A stretch of 64,000 nt of DNA from Scleromatobacter sp038243995. GTDB lineage: Bacteria; Pseudomonadota; Gammaproteobacteria; Burkholderiales; Burkholderiaceae_C. The position numbers and the translations under genes are program-made. The notes beneath the pieces are model-generated. The model worked only from the letters and a program-made list of their open reading frames with translations. It was not told where the DNA came from and searched no databases. This document shows, piece by piece, positions 1 to 9,383 of this stretch. Positions within the stretch are counted from its first letter, which is position 1. Each line of letters starts with the position of its first letter. Location: NCBI GenBank assembly GCA_038243995.1, contig JBBRTV010000021.1, forward strand, positions 41,811 to 105,810, in the 5' to 3' direction.

Positions 1-352
1 CCAGCGCGAGCAGGGGATCGCCCAGGACGTCGTCAAGCGCCAGTTGTCGGCGGTCATCCATGCGCTGGGCCACTGCGTCGGCGAGATGGTCGTCGCCTAC
101 GAGCCGGTCTGGGCCATCGGCACCGGCGTGACCGCGACCCCCGAGCAGGCGCAGGAGATGCATGCGCTGATCCGCGCGCAACTGCATGCGGCCACGGAGC
201 ACGCCGACGCGATGACGCTGCTGTACGGCGGCAGCGTCAAGGCGGACAACGCCGCGATCCTGTTCGGGCAACAAGACATCGACGGCGGACTGATCGGAGG
301 CGCTTCCTTGAAGGTCGCCGATTTCGTCGCCATCTGCCGGGCGGCCGGCTAG
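1..352 (+). CDS. tpiA: Triose-phosphate isomerase, 3' part only
   Basis: This is the C-terminal part of triose-phosphate isomerase, the glycolytic enzyme that interconverts dihydroxyacetone phosphate and glyceraldehyde 3-phosphate in the cytoplasm. The frame is open from base 2 and ends with TAG at 350-352. The catalytic-glutamate motif AYEPVWAIGTG is visible, as are the phosphate-binding segments YGGSVK and GGLIGGASL near the C-terminus. The 5' half lies outside the window. The next gene is secG, 48 bases downstream, an arrangement common in betaproteobacteria. The family assignment is secure. Confidence 0.97.
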   Translation, partial: QREQGIAQDVVKRQLSAVIHALGHCVGEMVVAYEPVWAIGTGVTATPEQAQEMHALIRAQLHAATEHADAMTLLYGGSVKADNAAILFGQQDIDGGLIGGASLKVADFVAICRAAG

Positions 353-400
353 ACCCGTCCCGCTCTCTCAAAGACAAAAATTTCCTGGAGTTCCAAGCAA

Positions 401-796
401 ATGCAAATCTGGTCGAATCTTCTCGTCGTGCTGCAGATCCTGTCGGCCGTGGTCATGATCGGTCTCGTGTTGATCCAGCACGGCAAGGGCGCCGACATGG
501 GCGCGTCGTTCGGCAGCGGGGCCTCCGGCAGCCTGTTCGGCGCCACGGGCAGCGCCAACTTCCTGTCGCGGTCGACGGCGGTCTGCGCGACGGTCTTCTT
601 CGCGGCGACGCTGGGGCTGTCGGTCGTTTCCACCGGGCGCGGTGCCATCCGCTCCGAGACGAATCGCCTCGACAGCGCGCTCTCGGCGCCGGCCGTCGCC
701 AGCGGCCCCGCGGGCTCGGCATCGGCTGCGCTGAAGCCTTCGGCTGTCACGCCGTCGGGCGCGGCTTCCGCGGCGCCCGCGATCCCGACGCGCTGA
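401..796 (+). CDS. secG: Preprotein translocase subunit SecG
   Basis: SecG is the small membrane subunit of the SecYEG protein-export channel. The 131-residue product has the family's two transmembrane segments (about residues 3-24 and 55-75), separated by a Gly/Ser-rich loop that contains the conserved GKGADMGASFGSGAS stretch. The last 50 residues are an Ala/Ser/Pro-rich tail typical of proteobacterial SecG. A GGAG ribosome site stands before the ATG. It is probably co-transcribed with tpiA and is followed by an intrinsic terminator. Confidence 0.95.
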   Translation: MQIWSNLLVVLQILSAVVMIGLVLIQHGKGADMGASFGSGASGSLFGATGSANFLSRSTAVCATVFFAATLGLSVVSTGRGAIRSETNRLDSALSAPAVASGPAGSASAALKPSAVTPSGAASAAPAIPTR

Positions 797-807
797 AGCA
801 ACTCTCG

Positions 808-848
808 AACGATTTTCTACTGCTGCGCGACGTAGAGATCGTTTTTTT
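808..848 (+). terminator. Intrinsic terminator after secG
   Basis: AACGAT (808-813) pairs with ATCGTT (838-843), and TCTAC (816-820) pairs with GTAGA (832-836), with a small internal bulge. The stem is followed by five more Ts. It closes the tpiA-secG unit. A TATAGA hexamer at 852-857 just beyond it could be the -10 element for the tRNA, although no good -35 is visible. Confidence 0.75.
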
Positions 849-930
849 CGCTATAGAATGTGAGGCTGTTCAGTGAGCGATCCTCATGCGATCTGAACGG
901 CACATTAAAGAATGGTCAGTGATCATTCAG

Positions 931-1015
931 GCCGACGTGGTGAAATTGGTAGACACGCTATCTTGAGGGGGTAGTGGCGAAAGCTGTGCGAGTTCGAGTC
1001 TCGCCGTCGGCACCA
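931..1015 (+). tRNA. tRNA-Leu (anticodon GAG)
   Basis: This is an 85-nt leucine tRNA with an encoded CCA end. The acceptor stem GCCGACG (931-937) pairs with CGTCGGC (1005-1011), followed by discriminator A and CCA (1013-1015). The anticodon stem CTATC/GGTAG encloses the loop TTGAGGG, with anticodon GAG at 965-967, which reads CUC/CUU codons. The TTCGAGTC T-loop and a class II variable arm are present. It lies between secG and nuoA, its usual place in Burkholderiales. Confidence 0.97.
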
Positions 1016-1211
1016 GATTCTTGTAGAAGCTCTTTAGATTCGACCGGGCTCCCATCCGGAGCATCTTCGGTCAAGCGCCCTGCGGCAAGACACAGACTCA
1101 CGGCGAAACGTGCGGGCGCACTCGGGATCAGCATTTTGGTGATCTGTCGAGGCGCTCTTTTTTCTGCCTGCATCAGACAAACGACGACGCCAGACCGACA
1201 CCAAAGAAGCC

Positions 1212-1571
1212 ATGGACCTGTCCGCCTATCTCCCCGTCATCTTGTTCATCCTGGTCGGGGTGGGCGTCGGAATTGCGCCCCAGGCGCTCGGTTTCCTGCT
1301 CGGCCCGAACCGGCCGGACGTCGCGAAGAACTCGCCGTACGAATGCGGCTTCGAGGCCTTCGAAGACGCGCGCATGAAGTTCGACGTTCGCTACTACCTC
1401 GTGGCGATCCTGTTCATCCTCTTCGATCTCGAGATCGCATTCCTGTTCCCGTGGGCCGTCGCTTTGAAGGACATCGGCGCCACCGGCTTCTGGGCAATGA
1501 TGATCTTCCTGGCGATCCTCGTCGTCGGCTTCATCTACGAATGGAAAAAGGGCGCGCTGGACTGGGAATGA
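1212..1571 (+). CDS. nuoA: NADH-quinone oxidoreductase subunit A
   Basis: NuoA is a small membrane subunit of respiratory complex I at the junction between the peripheral and membrane arms. The 119-residue product shows three hydrophobic segments and the conserved loop YECGFEAFEDARMKFDVRYY, followed by FDLEIAFLFPWA. The start ATG has an AAAGAAG ribosome site. It is the first gene of a complete 14-gene nuo operon. Its stop codon overlaps an upstream in-frame ATG of nuoB. Confidence 0.97.
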   Translation: MDLSAYLPVILFILVGVGVGIAPQALGFLLGPNRPDVAKNSPYECGFEAFEDARMKFDVRYYLVAILFILFDLEIAFLFPWAVALKDIGATGFWAMMIFLAILVVGFIYEWKKGALDWE

Positions 1572-1594
1572 CCCCGGTACCGGAGCGACAGCGT

Positions 1595-2074
1595 ATGGGA
1601 AATGAAGGTCTCCTGAAGGAAGGGTTCGTCACCACCTCGGTCGACACCCTCGTCAACTGGTCCAAGACGGGCTCGCTCTGGCCGATGACGTTCGGCCTCG
1701 CCTGCTGCGCGGTCGAGATGATGCACGCCGGTGCCGCGCGCTACGACATCGACCGTTTCGGCATGCTGTTCCGGCCGAGCCCGCGCCAGAGCGACCTGAT
1801 GATCGTCGCGGGCACGCTGTGCAACAAGATGGCGCCGGCCTTGCGCAAGGTCTACGACCAGATGGCCGAGCCGCGCTGGGTGTTGTCGATGGGGTCATGC
1901 GCCAACGGCGGCGGCTACTACCACTACAGCTACTCGGTCGTGCGGGGCTGCGACCGCATCGTGCCGGTCGACGTCTACGTGCCCGGTTGTCCGCCGACGG
2001 CCGAAGCGCTGCTCTACGGCATCCTGCAACTGCAGGCCAAGATCCGCCGCGAAAACACGATTGCCCGCGCCTGA
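1595..2074 (+). CDS. nuoB: NADH-quinone oxidoreductase subunit B
   Basis: NuoB carries iron-sulfur cluster N2, the last electron carrier before quinone. The 159-residue product has the adjacent cysteines in GLACCAVEMM, the SMGSCANGGGYYHYSYS stretch and the C-terminal VPGCPP cysteine motif, which supply the N2 ligands. I chose ATG 1595 (MGNEGLLKEGF) because family members begin at this point and GGAG lies about nine bases upstream. An earlier ATG at 1568 overlaps the nuoA stop and would add nine residues. Confidence 0.95.
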   Translation: MGNEGLLKEGFVTTSVDTLVNWSKTGSLWPMTFGLACCAVEMMHAGAARYDIDRFGMLFRPSPRQSDLMIVAGTLCNKMAPALRKVYDQMAEPRWVLSMGSCANGGGYYHYSYSVVRGCDRIVPVDVYVPGCPPTAEALLYGILQLQAKIRRENTIARA

Positions 2075-2125
2075 TTGCGTGTCCGACCCCGTGCCGACGA
2101 CCCTCGGCAGGAAGACAGTAAAACA

Positions 2126-2725
2126 ATGACTCAACGACTCGATGGCCTGCAGGCTGCGCTCGAAGCGGCCCTTGGTGCCCGGATCAGCCACTTCAAGCGT
2201 GAGCGCGGCGAGATCACGATCACCGTCCCGGCGGCCGATTCCCTCGCCGTCGCGACGCTGTTGCGCGACGACCCGACACTCGGCTTCGAGCAGTTGATCG
2301 ACCTCTGCGGTGTCGACTTTTCGTCCTACAAGGATCGTCCCTGGGACGGCCTGCGCTTCTGCGTCGTTTCGCACCTGCTGTCGCTGCGCAACAACTGGCG
2401 CGTGCGCCTGAAGGTGTTCGCGACCGACGACGACCTGCCGATCGTGCCGGCGCTGACACCGGTCTGGAATTCGGCCAACTGGTTCGAGCGCGAAGCCTTC
2501 GACATGTTCGGCATTATCTTCGAAGGTCACGACGACCTGCGTCGCATCCTGACCGACTACGGCTTCATCGGCCACCCGATGCGCAAGGACTTCCCGGTGA
2601 CCGGCTACGTCGAGATGCGCTACGACGCTGAACAGCGCCGCGTCGTCTACCAGCCGGTTTCCATCGAGCCGCGCGAGATCACGCCGCGCGTCGTGCGCGA
2701 AGACAACTACGGGGGCCTGCATTGA
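2126..2725 (+). CDS. nuoC: NADH-quinone oxidoreductase subunit C
   Basis: NuoC is a 30-kDa-type subunit of the peripheral arm that helps form the quinone site with NuoD and NuoB. The 199-residue product contains the signature region NWFEREAFDMFGI, followed by HPMRKDFP, as in the single-domain NuoC of proteobacteria. The ATG at 2126 follows AGGAAG at a reasonable distance. A 90-bp spacer without coding features separates it from nuoD. Confidence 0.96.
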   Translation: MTQRLDGLQAALEAALGARISHFKRERGEITITVPAADSLAVATLLRDDPTLGFEQLIDLCGVDFSSYKDRPWDGLRFCVVSHLLSLRNNWRVRLKVFATDDDLPIVPALTPVWNSANWFEREAFDMFGIIFEGHDDLRRILTDYGFIGHPMRKDFPVTGYVEMRYDAEQRRVVYQPVSIEPREITPRVVREDNYGGLH

Positions 2726-2815
2726 CCGGCGCCGCGACTGCGCGCGCCTGCCTCCCGATGCGCTCGCACGCGACCTGCGCCCGTTCCTGCGCCGCCCCTG
2801 ACCGGACAGCAAGCC

Positions 2816-4069
2816 ATGGCTGAAATCAAGAACTACACGCTCAACTTCGGGCCGCAACATCCGGCGGCGCACGGTGTGCTGCGCCTCGTGCTAGAGCTCG
2901 ACGGCGAAGTGATCCAGCGCGCCGATCCGCATATCGGGCTGCTGCACCGCGCCACCGAGAAGCTCGCAGAGACCAAGACCTTCATCCAGTCGCTGCCCTA
3001 CATGGACAGGCTCGACTACGTGTCGATGATGTCCAACGAGCACGCCTACTGCCTGGCGCTCGAGAAGCTGCTGGGCGTCGACGTACCCGAACGTGCGCAA
3101 TACATCCGCGTGATGTTCGCCGAGATCACCCGTTTGCTGAACCACCTGCTGTGGCTCGGCGCGCACGGGATCGATTGCGGCGCGATGAACGTGCTGATCT
3201 ATTGCTTCCGCGAACGCGAAGACCTGTTCGACCTGTACGAAGCAGTCTCCGGCGCGCGCATGCACGCGGCGTACTTCCGTCCGGGCGGCGTCTACCGCGA
3301 CCTGCCCGACACCATGCCGCAGTACAAGGCCTCGCGCATCCACAACGCGAAGGCCATCGCGCGGATGAACGAGAACCGTCAAGGCACGATGCTCGATTTC
3401 ATCGACGACTTCTGCAGGCGGTTCCCGAAGCACGTCGACGAATACGAGACGCTGCTCACCGACAACCGCATCTGGAAGCAGCGCACCGTCGGCATCGGCG
3501 TCGTCACGCCCGAGCGCGCGAAGAACCTCGGTTTCTCGGGCCCGATGCTGCGCGGCAGCGGCATCGAGTGGGACCTGCGCAAGAAGCAGCCCTACGACGT
3601 GTACGACAAGATGGACTTCGACATCGCGGTCGGCGTCAACGGCGACACGTACGACCGCTATCTGGTGCGCGTGGAAGAGATGCGCCAGGCCAACCGGATC
3701 ATCCAGCAGTGCAGCAAGTGGCTGCGCGCCAATCCGGGCCCGGTCATCACGACGAACCACAAGGTCGCGCCGCCCACGCGCACCGAGATGAAGTCGAACA
3801 TGGAGGAGCTGATCCATCACTTCAAGCTCTTCACCGAAGGTTTCCACGTGCCCGAAGGCGAGGCCTATGCCGCCGTCGAGCATCCCAAGGGCGAGTTCGG
3901 CATCTACCTGGTCAGCGACGGCGCGAACAAGCCGTACCGGCTGAAGATCCGTGCCCCGGGTTATTCGCACCTGGCCGCGATGGACGAAATGTCGCGCGGC
4001 CACATGATTGCCGACGCAGTCGCCGTCATCGGCACCATGGACATCGTGTTTGGCGAGATCGATCGATGA
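2816..4069 (+). CDS. nuoD: NADH-quinone oxidoreductase subunit D
   Basis: NuoD is the 49-kDa quinone-site subunit, related to NiFe-hydrogenase large subunits. The 417-residue product opens with the conserved NFGPQHPAAHGVLR loop and IGLLHRATEKL, and ends with DIVFGEIDR, typical of the family. Its length is the family norm. Its stop codon overlaps the start region of nuoE (ATGATG at 4066-4071), which indicates translational coupling. Confidence 0.97.
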   Translation: MAEIKNYTLNFGPQHPAAHGVLRLVLELDGEVIQRADPHIGLLHRATEKLAETKTFIQSLPYMDRLDYVSMMSNEHAYCLALEKLLGVDVPERAQYIRVMFAEITRLLNHLLWLGAHGIDCGAMNVLIYCFREREDLFDLYEAVSGARMHAAYFRPGGVYRDLPDTMPQYKASRIHNAKAIARMNENRQGTMLDFIDDFCRRFPKHVDEYETLLTDNRIWKQRTVGIGVVTPERAKNLGFSGPMLRGSGIEWDLRKKQPYDVYDKMDFDIAVGVNGDTYDRYLVRVEEMRQANRIIQQCSKWLRANPGPVITTNHKVAPPTRTEMKSNMEELIHHFKLFTEGFHVPEGEAYAAVEHPKGEFGIYLVSDGANKPYRLKIRAPGYSHLAAMDEMSRGHMIADAVAVIGTMDIVFGEIDR

Positions 4070-4581
4070 TGCAGTCAGAAACCAACCACGTCCACGCGCG
4101 CCTCTCGGCCGCCACGCTCGAGCGCTTCGCGCGCGAGGTCGCCAAGTTTCCCGCCGACCAGAAGCAGTCCGCCGTGATGGCCTGCCTCGCGATCGTGCAG
4201 CAGGAAGCCGGCTGGGTCTCGCGCGAGGCCGAAGACGAAGTGGCCGCGTACCTGGGCATGACCCCGATCGCGGTCTACGAAGTCACGACGTTCTACAACA
4301 TGTACAACCAGCGGCCGGTCGGTCGCTGGAAGCTCAACGTCTGCACCAACCTCCCGTGCCAGTTGCGCGACGGGCAGAACGCGCTGGCGCACATCTGCAA
4401 AAAGCTGGACGTCGCCGTGGGCGGCACCACCGCCGACGGCCAGTTCACCGTGCAGCAGAGCGAGTGTCTCGGCGCCTGCGCCGATTCGCCCGTGATGCTG
4501 GTCAACGATCGCGACATGATCAGCTTCATGAGCAACGACCGGATCGACGATCTGCTCGCGACGCTCGCGGCGGCGAAGTAA
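4066..4581 (+). CDS. nuoE: NADH-quinone oxidoreductase subunit E
   Basis: NuoE is the 24-kDa subunit carrying the [2Fe-2S] cluster N1a next to the NADH-oxidising flavin subunit. The 171-residue product has the thioredoxin-like ligand cysteines in CTNLPC and in SECLGAC. The start at 4066 overlaps the nuoD stop. A second ATG follows immediately at 4069, and either could be used. Confidence 0.95.
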   Translation: MMQSETNHVHARLSAATLERFAREVAKFPADQKQSAVMACLAIVQQEAGWVSREAEDEVAAYLGMTPIAVYEVTTFYNMYNQRPVGRWKLNVCTNLPCQLRDGQNALAHICKKLDVAVGGTTADGQFTVQQSECLGACADSPVMLVNDRDMISFMSNDRIDDLLATLAAAK

Positions 4582-4598
4582 GAGGCGGCAACAACCCC

Positions 4599-5942
4599 AT
4601 GGTCGATCTTTCCCGATTCAAGGCGCAGGGCGTCGAAACCTCTTTCCACGGCCGCCACATCGACGCCCAGATCATGGCCGATCTGGACGGCAGGAACTGG
4701 CGCCTGAAAGACTACGAGGCACGCGGCGGCTACCAGGCGCTGCGCAAGATCCTCGCGCTCGACGGCGGCGCCGGCATGACGCCCGACCAGATAGTCGCCG
4801 ACGTCAAGGCCTCGGGCCTGCGCGGTCGCGGCGGCGCCGGTTTCCCCACCGGCCTGAAGTGGAGCTTCATGCCGCGCCAGTTCCCGGGCCAGAAATACCT
4901 GGTCTGCAATTCGGACGAAGGCGAGCCGGGAACCTGCAAGGATCGCGACATCCTCGCGTTCAATCCGCACATCGTCATCGAAGGCATGATCATCGCGGCC
5001 TACGCGATGGGCATCTCCATCGGCTACAACTACATCCACGGCGAGATCTTCGAGATCTACGATCGCTTCGAGGAAGCCCTCGAGGAGGCGCGCGTCGCCG
5101 GCTATCTCGGCGACCGTATCCTGGGCACCGGCTACAGCTTCCAGCTGCACGCGTTCCACGGCTTCGGCGCCTATATCTGCGGCGAGGAAACCGCGCTGCT
5201 CGAGTCGCTCGAAGGCAAGAAGGGCCAGCCGCGCTTCAAGCCGCCGTTCCCGGCCAGCTTCGGCATGTACGGCAAGCCGACGACGATCAACAACACCGAG
5301 ACCTTCGCGGCGGTGCCCTGGATCATCCGCAACGGCGGCCAGGCCTACCTCGAGTGCGGCAAGCCGAACAACGGCGGCACGAAGATCTACTCGGTCGTCG
5401 GCGACGTCAACAAGCCGGGCAACTACGAAATACCGATGGGCACGCCGTTCGCGACCTTGCTCGAGCTCGCCGGCGGCGTGCGCACCGGCCGCAAGCTCAA
5501 GGCGGTGATCCCGGGTGGCTCGTCGGCGCCGGTGCTGCCCGCATCGATCATGATGGAACTGACGATGGACTACGACTCCATCGCGAAGGCCGGCTCGATG
5601 CTCGGCTCGGGCGCCGTCATCGTGATGGACGACTCGCGCTGCATGGTCGAGAGCCTGCTGCGCCTGTCCTACTTTTACCAGCACGAGTCGTGCGGCCAGT
5701 GCACGCCGTGCCGCGAAGGCACGGGCTGGCTGTGGCGCATGGTCGATCGCATCGAGCACGGCCACGGCAAGCTGGAAGACATCGACCTCTTGAACTCCGT
5801 CGCCGACAACATCCAGGGCCGCACCATCTGCGCGCTCGGCGATGCGGCGGCGATGCCGGTGCGGGCAATGATCAAGCACTTCCGCAACGAGTTCGTTTAT
5901 CACGTTGAACACAAGACCTGCCTGGTGCCGGCAGCGGTCTGA
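4599..5942 (+). CDS. nuoF: NADH-quinone oxidoreductase subunit F
   Basis: NuoF binds NADH and FMN and carries cluster N3; it is where electrons enter complex I. The 447-residue product contains the glycine-rich nucleotide loop GLRGRGGAGFPTGLKW, the ICGEETALLESLEG segment and the C-terminal cluster motif SCGQCTPCREG with a later distal cysteine. The ATG at 4599 lies 17 bases after the nuoE stop. An open frame continues upstream, but it only shadows nuoE. Confidence 0.97.
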   Translation: MVDLSRFKAQGVETSFHGRHIDAQIMADLDGRNWRLKDYEARGGYQALRKILALDGGAGMTPDQIVADVKASGLRGRGGAGFPTGLKWSFMPRQFPGQKYLVCNSDEGEPGTCKDRDILAFNPHIVIEGMIIAAYAMGISIGYNYIHGEIFEIYDRFEEALEEARVAGYLGDRILGTGYSFQLHAFHGFGAYICGEETALLESLEGKKGQPRFKPPFPASFGMYGKPTTINNTETFAAVPWIIRNGGQAYLECGKPNNGGTKIYSVVGDVNKPGNYEIPMGTPFATLLELAGGVRTGRKLKAVIPGGSSAPVLPASIMMELTMDYDSIAKAGSMLGSGAVIVMDDSRCMVESLLRLSYFYQHESCGQCTPCREGTGWLWRMVDRIEHGHGKLEDIDLLNSVADNIQGRTICALGDAAAMPVRAMIKHFRNEFVYHVEHKTCLVPAAV

Positions 5943-5959
5943 TCGGGACGAAGACACTC

Positions 5960-8278
5960 ATGGTTGAAATCGAACTCGACGGCAAGAAGGTCTCGGTTCC
6001 CGAGGGCAGCATGGTCATGCATGCGGCCGATGCGGCGGACACCTACATCCCGCACTTCTGCTATCACAAGAAACTCTCGATCGCGGCGAACTGCCGCATG
6101 TGTCTGGTCGACATCGAGAAGGCGCCCAAGCCCATGCCGGCCTGCGCGACACCGGTGACGCAGGGCATGATCGTCCGCACGAAGAGCGACAAGGCCATCA
6201 AGGCCCAGCAGAGCGTGATGGAGTTCCTGCTGATCAACCACCCGCTCGACTGCCCGATCTGCGACCAGGGTGGCGAATGCCAGTTGCAGGACCTGGCCGT
6301 CGGCTACGGCGGTTCGGCGTCGCGCTACACCGAAGAAAAGCGCGTCGTCTTCCACAAGCCCGCCGGCCCGCTGATCTCGATGGAAGAGATGAGCCGCTGC
6401 ATCCATTGCACGCGCTGCGTCCGCTTCGGCCAGGAAGTCGCCGGGCTGATGGAACTCGGCATGGCCCATCGCGGCGAGCACGCCGAGATCCAGACCTTCG
6501 TCGGCCGCAGCATCGACTCCGAGCTGTCCGGCAACATGATCGACATCTGCCCGGTGGGCGCGATCACGAGCAAGCCGTTCCGCTACCAGGCGCGGACCTG
6601 GGAGCTCTCGCGCCGCCGCAGCGTCAGCCCGCACGACAGCGTCGGCGCGAACCTCGTCGTCCAGGTCAAGAACAACCAGGTGCTGCGCGTCGTTCCCTAC
6701 GAGAACGAAGACGTCAACGAGTGCTGGATCGCCGACCGCGACCGCTTCTCGTACGAAGCGCTGAACAGCGAAGCGCGCCTGACGGCGCCGATGATCAAGC
6801 AGGGCGGCACCTGGCAGGCCGTCGATTGGCCGACCGCGCTCGCCTACGTCGTCGACGGCGTCAAGCGCGTCAAGGGCGAATTCGGCGTCGCGGGCATCGG
6901 CGCGCTGGGTCATGCCGGCAGCACCGTCGAGGAACTGCACCTGCTGGCGAAGCTGGTGCGCGGCCTGGGCAGCGAAAGCATCGACCACCGCACGCGCCAC
7001 GCGGATTTCTCCAATGTCGCCGGCGTGCGCTGGCTCGGCAGCTCCATCGCCGCGCTCACGAAGCTCGATCGCGCACTGGTGGTCGGCTCGTTCCTGCGCA
7101 AGGATCACCCGCTCTACGCGCAGCGCCTGCGCCAAGCCGCGCGGCAGGGCGCGCAGATCCACAACGTCAACGCGCTGGCCGAAGACTGGCTGCTGCCCGT
7201 GGCGACGCAACTCACGGTCGCTCCCAGCGGCTGGGTGAAGGCCCTGGCCGACATCGCCCAGTGCATCGCGAGCGCCCGGGGCGCCCCGGGCCCGCTCGCA
7301 GGCGAACGCACGCCGCAGGCCGAAGCCATCGCCGCGTCGCTGCTGAGCGGCGAGCGCAAGGCCGTGCTGCTGGGCAACGCTGCGGCGCAACATCCCCAGG
7401 CGAGCACGCTGCTGGCGCTGGCGCAGTGGATCGCGGCGGCCACCGGTGCGACCTGCGGCTACTTCGGCGAAGCCGGCAACAACGTCGGTGCGCAGCTCGT
7501 CAACGCGCTGCCGGGTGCCGGCGGCCTCAACGCCGGCCAGATGCTGGCGCAGCCGATGAAGGCGCTGTTCCTGCTGAACGTCGAGCCCGAGCTCGACGCC
7601 GCCAATGCCGCGGCGGCGCGCGCCGCACTGGGCGGTTCCGGCCTCGTCGTCGCGCTGACGCCGTTCCGCAACGCCGCCTCCGACGTCGCCGACGTGCTGC
7701 TGCCGGTCTCGCCGTTCACCGAGACGGCGGGCAGCTACGTCAATGCCGAAGGTCGCCTCCAGTCGTTCCAGGGCGTCGCCCGGCCGCTGGGCGAGACGCG
7801 CCCGGCCTGGAAGGTGTTGCGCGTGCTGGGCGACATGCTCGGCCTGCCCGGCTTCGGCCAACAGTCCGCCGATGAAGTGCTCGCGGAAGCCCTGGGCGAC
7901 GCCGGCACCATCGCCGCGCGCCTCGACAATCGCGCCGACCTGCCGTCGACGCTGCCGCCCGAGACCGCCGCCGCGGGCTTCGAACGCATCGCCGACGTGC
8001 CGATCTACGCCACGGACAGCCTCGTGCGACGTGCCCTGTCGCTGCAACTGACCGCCGATGCGCGCGCGCCGCTGGCGCACCTGCCCGGCGGGCTCTGGAG
8101 CGAACTCGGCCTCGTCGCCGGCGACAAGGTGCGCGTGAGCCAGGGCGGAGCGCAAGCCGTGCTTGGCGCCCGCGAAGACAAGTCGCTCGCACCCACCGCC
8201 GTCCGCGTGCCGGCCGGCCATGTCCTGACCGCCGGCCTGGGCGCCGCGTTCGGAGCCATCAGCGTGGTGAAAGCGTGA
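5960..8278 (+). CDS. nuoG: NADH-quinone oxidoreductase subunit G
   Basis: NuoG is the large iron-sulfur subunit of the peripheral arm, homologous to molybdopterin oxidoreductases. The 772-residue product begins with a ferredoxin-like [2Fe-2S] domain (cysteines in NCRMC and PAC), followed by the HPLDCPICDQGGECQLQD cluster motif and a further cysteine cluster in SRCIHCTRCVRF. The remaining 500 residues form the molybdopterin-type domain, which is less conserved. It lies 17 bases after nuoF. Confidence 0.96.
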   Translation: MVEIELDGKKVSVPEGSMVMHAADAADTYIPHFCYHKKLSIAANCRMCLVDIEKAPKPMPACATPVTQGMIVRTKSDKAIKAQQSVMEFLLINHPLDCPICDQGGECQLQDLAVGYGGSASRYTEEKRVVFHKPAGPLISMEEMSRCIHCTRCVRFGQEVAGLMELGMAHRGEHAEIQTFVGRSIDSELSGNMIDICPVGAITSKPFRYQARTWELSRRRSVSPHDSVGANLVVQVKNNQVLRVVPYENEDVNECWIADRDRFSYEALNSEARLTAPMIKQGGTWQAVDWPTALAYVVDGVKRVKGEFGVAGIGALGHAGSTVEELHLLAKLVRGLGSESIDHRTRHADFSNVAGVRWLGSSIAALTKLDRALVVGSFLRKDHPLYAQRLRQAARQGAQIHNVNALAEDWLLPVATQLTVAPSGWVKALADIAQCIASARGAPGPLAGERTPQAEAIAASLLSGERKAVLLGNAAAQHPQASTLLALAQWIAAATGATCGYFGEAGNNVGAQLVNALPGAGGLNAGQMLAQPMKALFLLNVEPELDAANAAAARAALGGSGLVVALTPFRNAASDVADVLLPVSPFTETAGSYVNAEGRLQSFQGVARPLGETRPAWKVLRVLGDMLGLPGFGQQSADEVLAEALGDAGTIAARLDNRADLPSTLPPETAAAGFERIADVPIYATDSLVRRALSLQLTADARAPLAHLPGGLWSELGLVAGDKVRVSQGGAQAVLGAREDKSLAPTAVRVPAGHVLTAGLGAAFGAISVVKA

Positions 8279-8312
8279 ACCCCGCACCGAACTCGCGGAA
8301 CAGAGAAAACCA

Positions 8313-9368
8313 ATGATCGATTCCATCAACCAATGGGGCTTCGGCCACCTGGGCGGCACCCTGTGGCCCGTGGTCTGGGCGCTGGTCCGCATCGTCCTCG
8401 TGATCCTGCCCCTGCTGGGTCTCGTCGCCTACCTGACGCTGTGGGAACGCAAGGCCATCGGCTGGTCGCAGATCCGCCCGGGCCCGAACCGCGTCGGGCC
8501 GCTGGGCCTGCTGACGCCGATCGCCGATGCCGTCAAGCTGATCTTCAAGGAAATCATCCGTCCGTCGGCCGCCAACAAGCTGCTGTTCTTCGTCGCCCCG
8601 GTGATGACGATCATGCCGGCGCTGGCCGCCTGGGCCGTCGTGCCGTTCGACCCGGGTGTCGTGCTCGCCGACGTCAATGCGGGGCTGCTGTTCGTCATGG
8701 CGATCACCTCGCTCGAGGTCTACGGCGTCATCGTCGCGGGCTGGGCGTCGAACTCGAAGTATGCGTTCCTCGGCGCCCTGCGTGCTTCCGCGCAGATGGT
8801 CAGCTACGAGATCGCGATGGGCTTCTGCCTCGTCGTCGTGCTGATGGTGTCGGGCAGCATGAACATGGGCGAGATCGTCGCCCAGCAGGGCCGCGGCATG
8901 ATGGTCTCCCACGGCCTGGGCGTCTTCTCGTGGAACTGGCTGCCCTTGCTGCCGATCTTCATCGTCTACTTCATCTCCGGGCTGGCCGAGACCAACCGCC
9001 ACCCGTTCGACGTCGTCGAAGGCGAATCCGAGATCGTCGCGGGTCACATGGTCGAGTACTCGGGCATGGCGTTCGCGATGTTCTTCCTGGCCGAGTACGC
9101 CAACATGATCCTGGTCTCGACGCTGTGCGTGATCATGTTCCTGGGCGGCTGGCTGAGTCCGGTCGGATTCATCCCGGACAGCTTCTGGTGGCTGTTCGTC
9201 AAGATGTTCTGCGTCGTTTCGATGTTCCTCTGGGTGCGCGCGACCTTCCCGCGCTACCGCTACGACCAGATCATGCGTCTGGGTTGGAAGATCTTCATTC
9301 CCGTGACGCTCGTCTGGCTGGTCGTCATCGGCCTGTGGATGCAGTCTCCGCTGTCGATCTGGAAATAA
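8313..9368 (+). CDS. nuoH: NADH-quinone oxidoreductase subunit H
   Basis: NuoH is the membrane subunit that forms the quinone chamber at the base of the peripheral arm. The 351-residue product has about eight transmembrane helices and the conserved loops WERKAIGWSQIRPGPNRVGP and AETNRHPFDVVEGESEIVAG. Its length is the family norm. Confidence 0.97.
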   Translation: MIDSINQWGFGHLGGTLWPVVWALVRIVLVILPLLGLVAYLTLWERKAIGWSQIRPGPNRVGPLGLLTPIADAVKLIFKEIIRPSAANKLLFFVAPVMTIMPALAAWAVVPFDPGVVLADVNAGLLFVMAITSLEVYGVIVAGWASNSKYAFLGALRASAQMVSYEIAMGFCLVVVLMVSGSMNMGEIVAQQGRGMMVSHGLGVFSWNWLPLLPIFIVYFISGLAETNRHPFDVVEGESEIVAGHMVEYSGMAFAMFFLAEYANMILVSTLCVIMFLGGWLSPVGFIPDSFWWLFVKMFCVVSMFLWVRATFPRYRYDQIMRLGWKIFIPVTLVWLVVIGLWMQSPLSIWK

Positions 9369-9383
9369 GGCGAGGCTGAAACC

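Noticed and set aside
974..1594. A longer NuoB starting near the tRNA gene
   Set aside because: The frame is open through the tRNA and nuoA, but the conserved NuoB N-terminus begins at 1595 with its own ribosome site.
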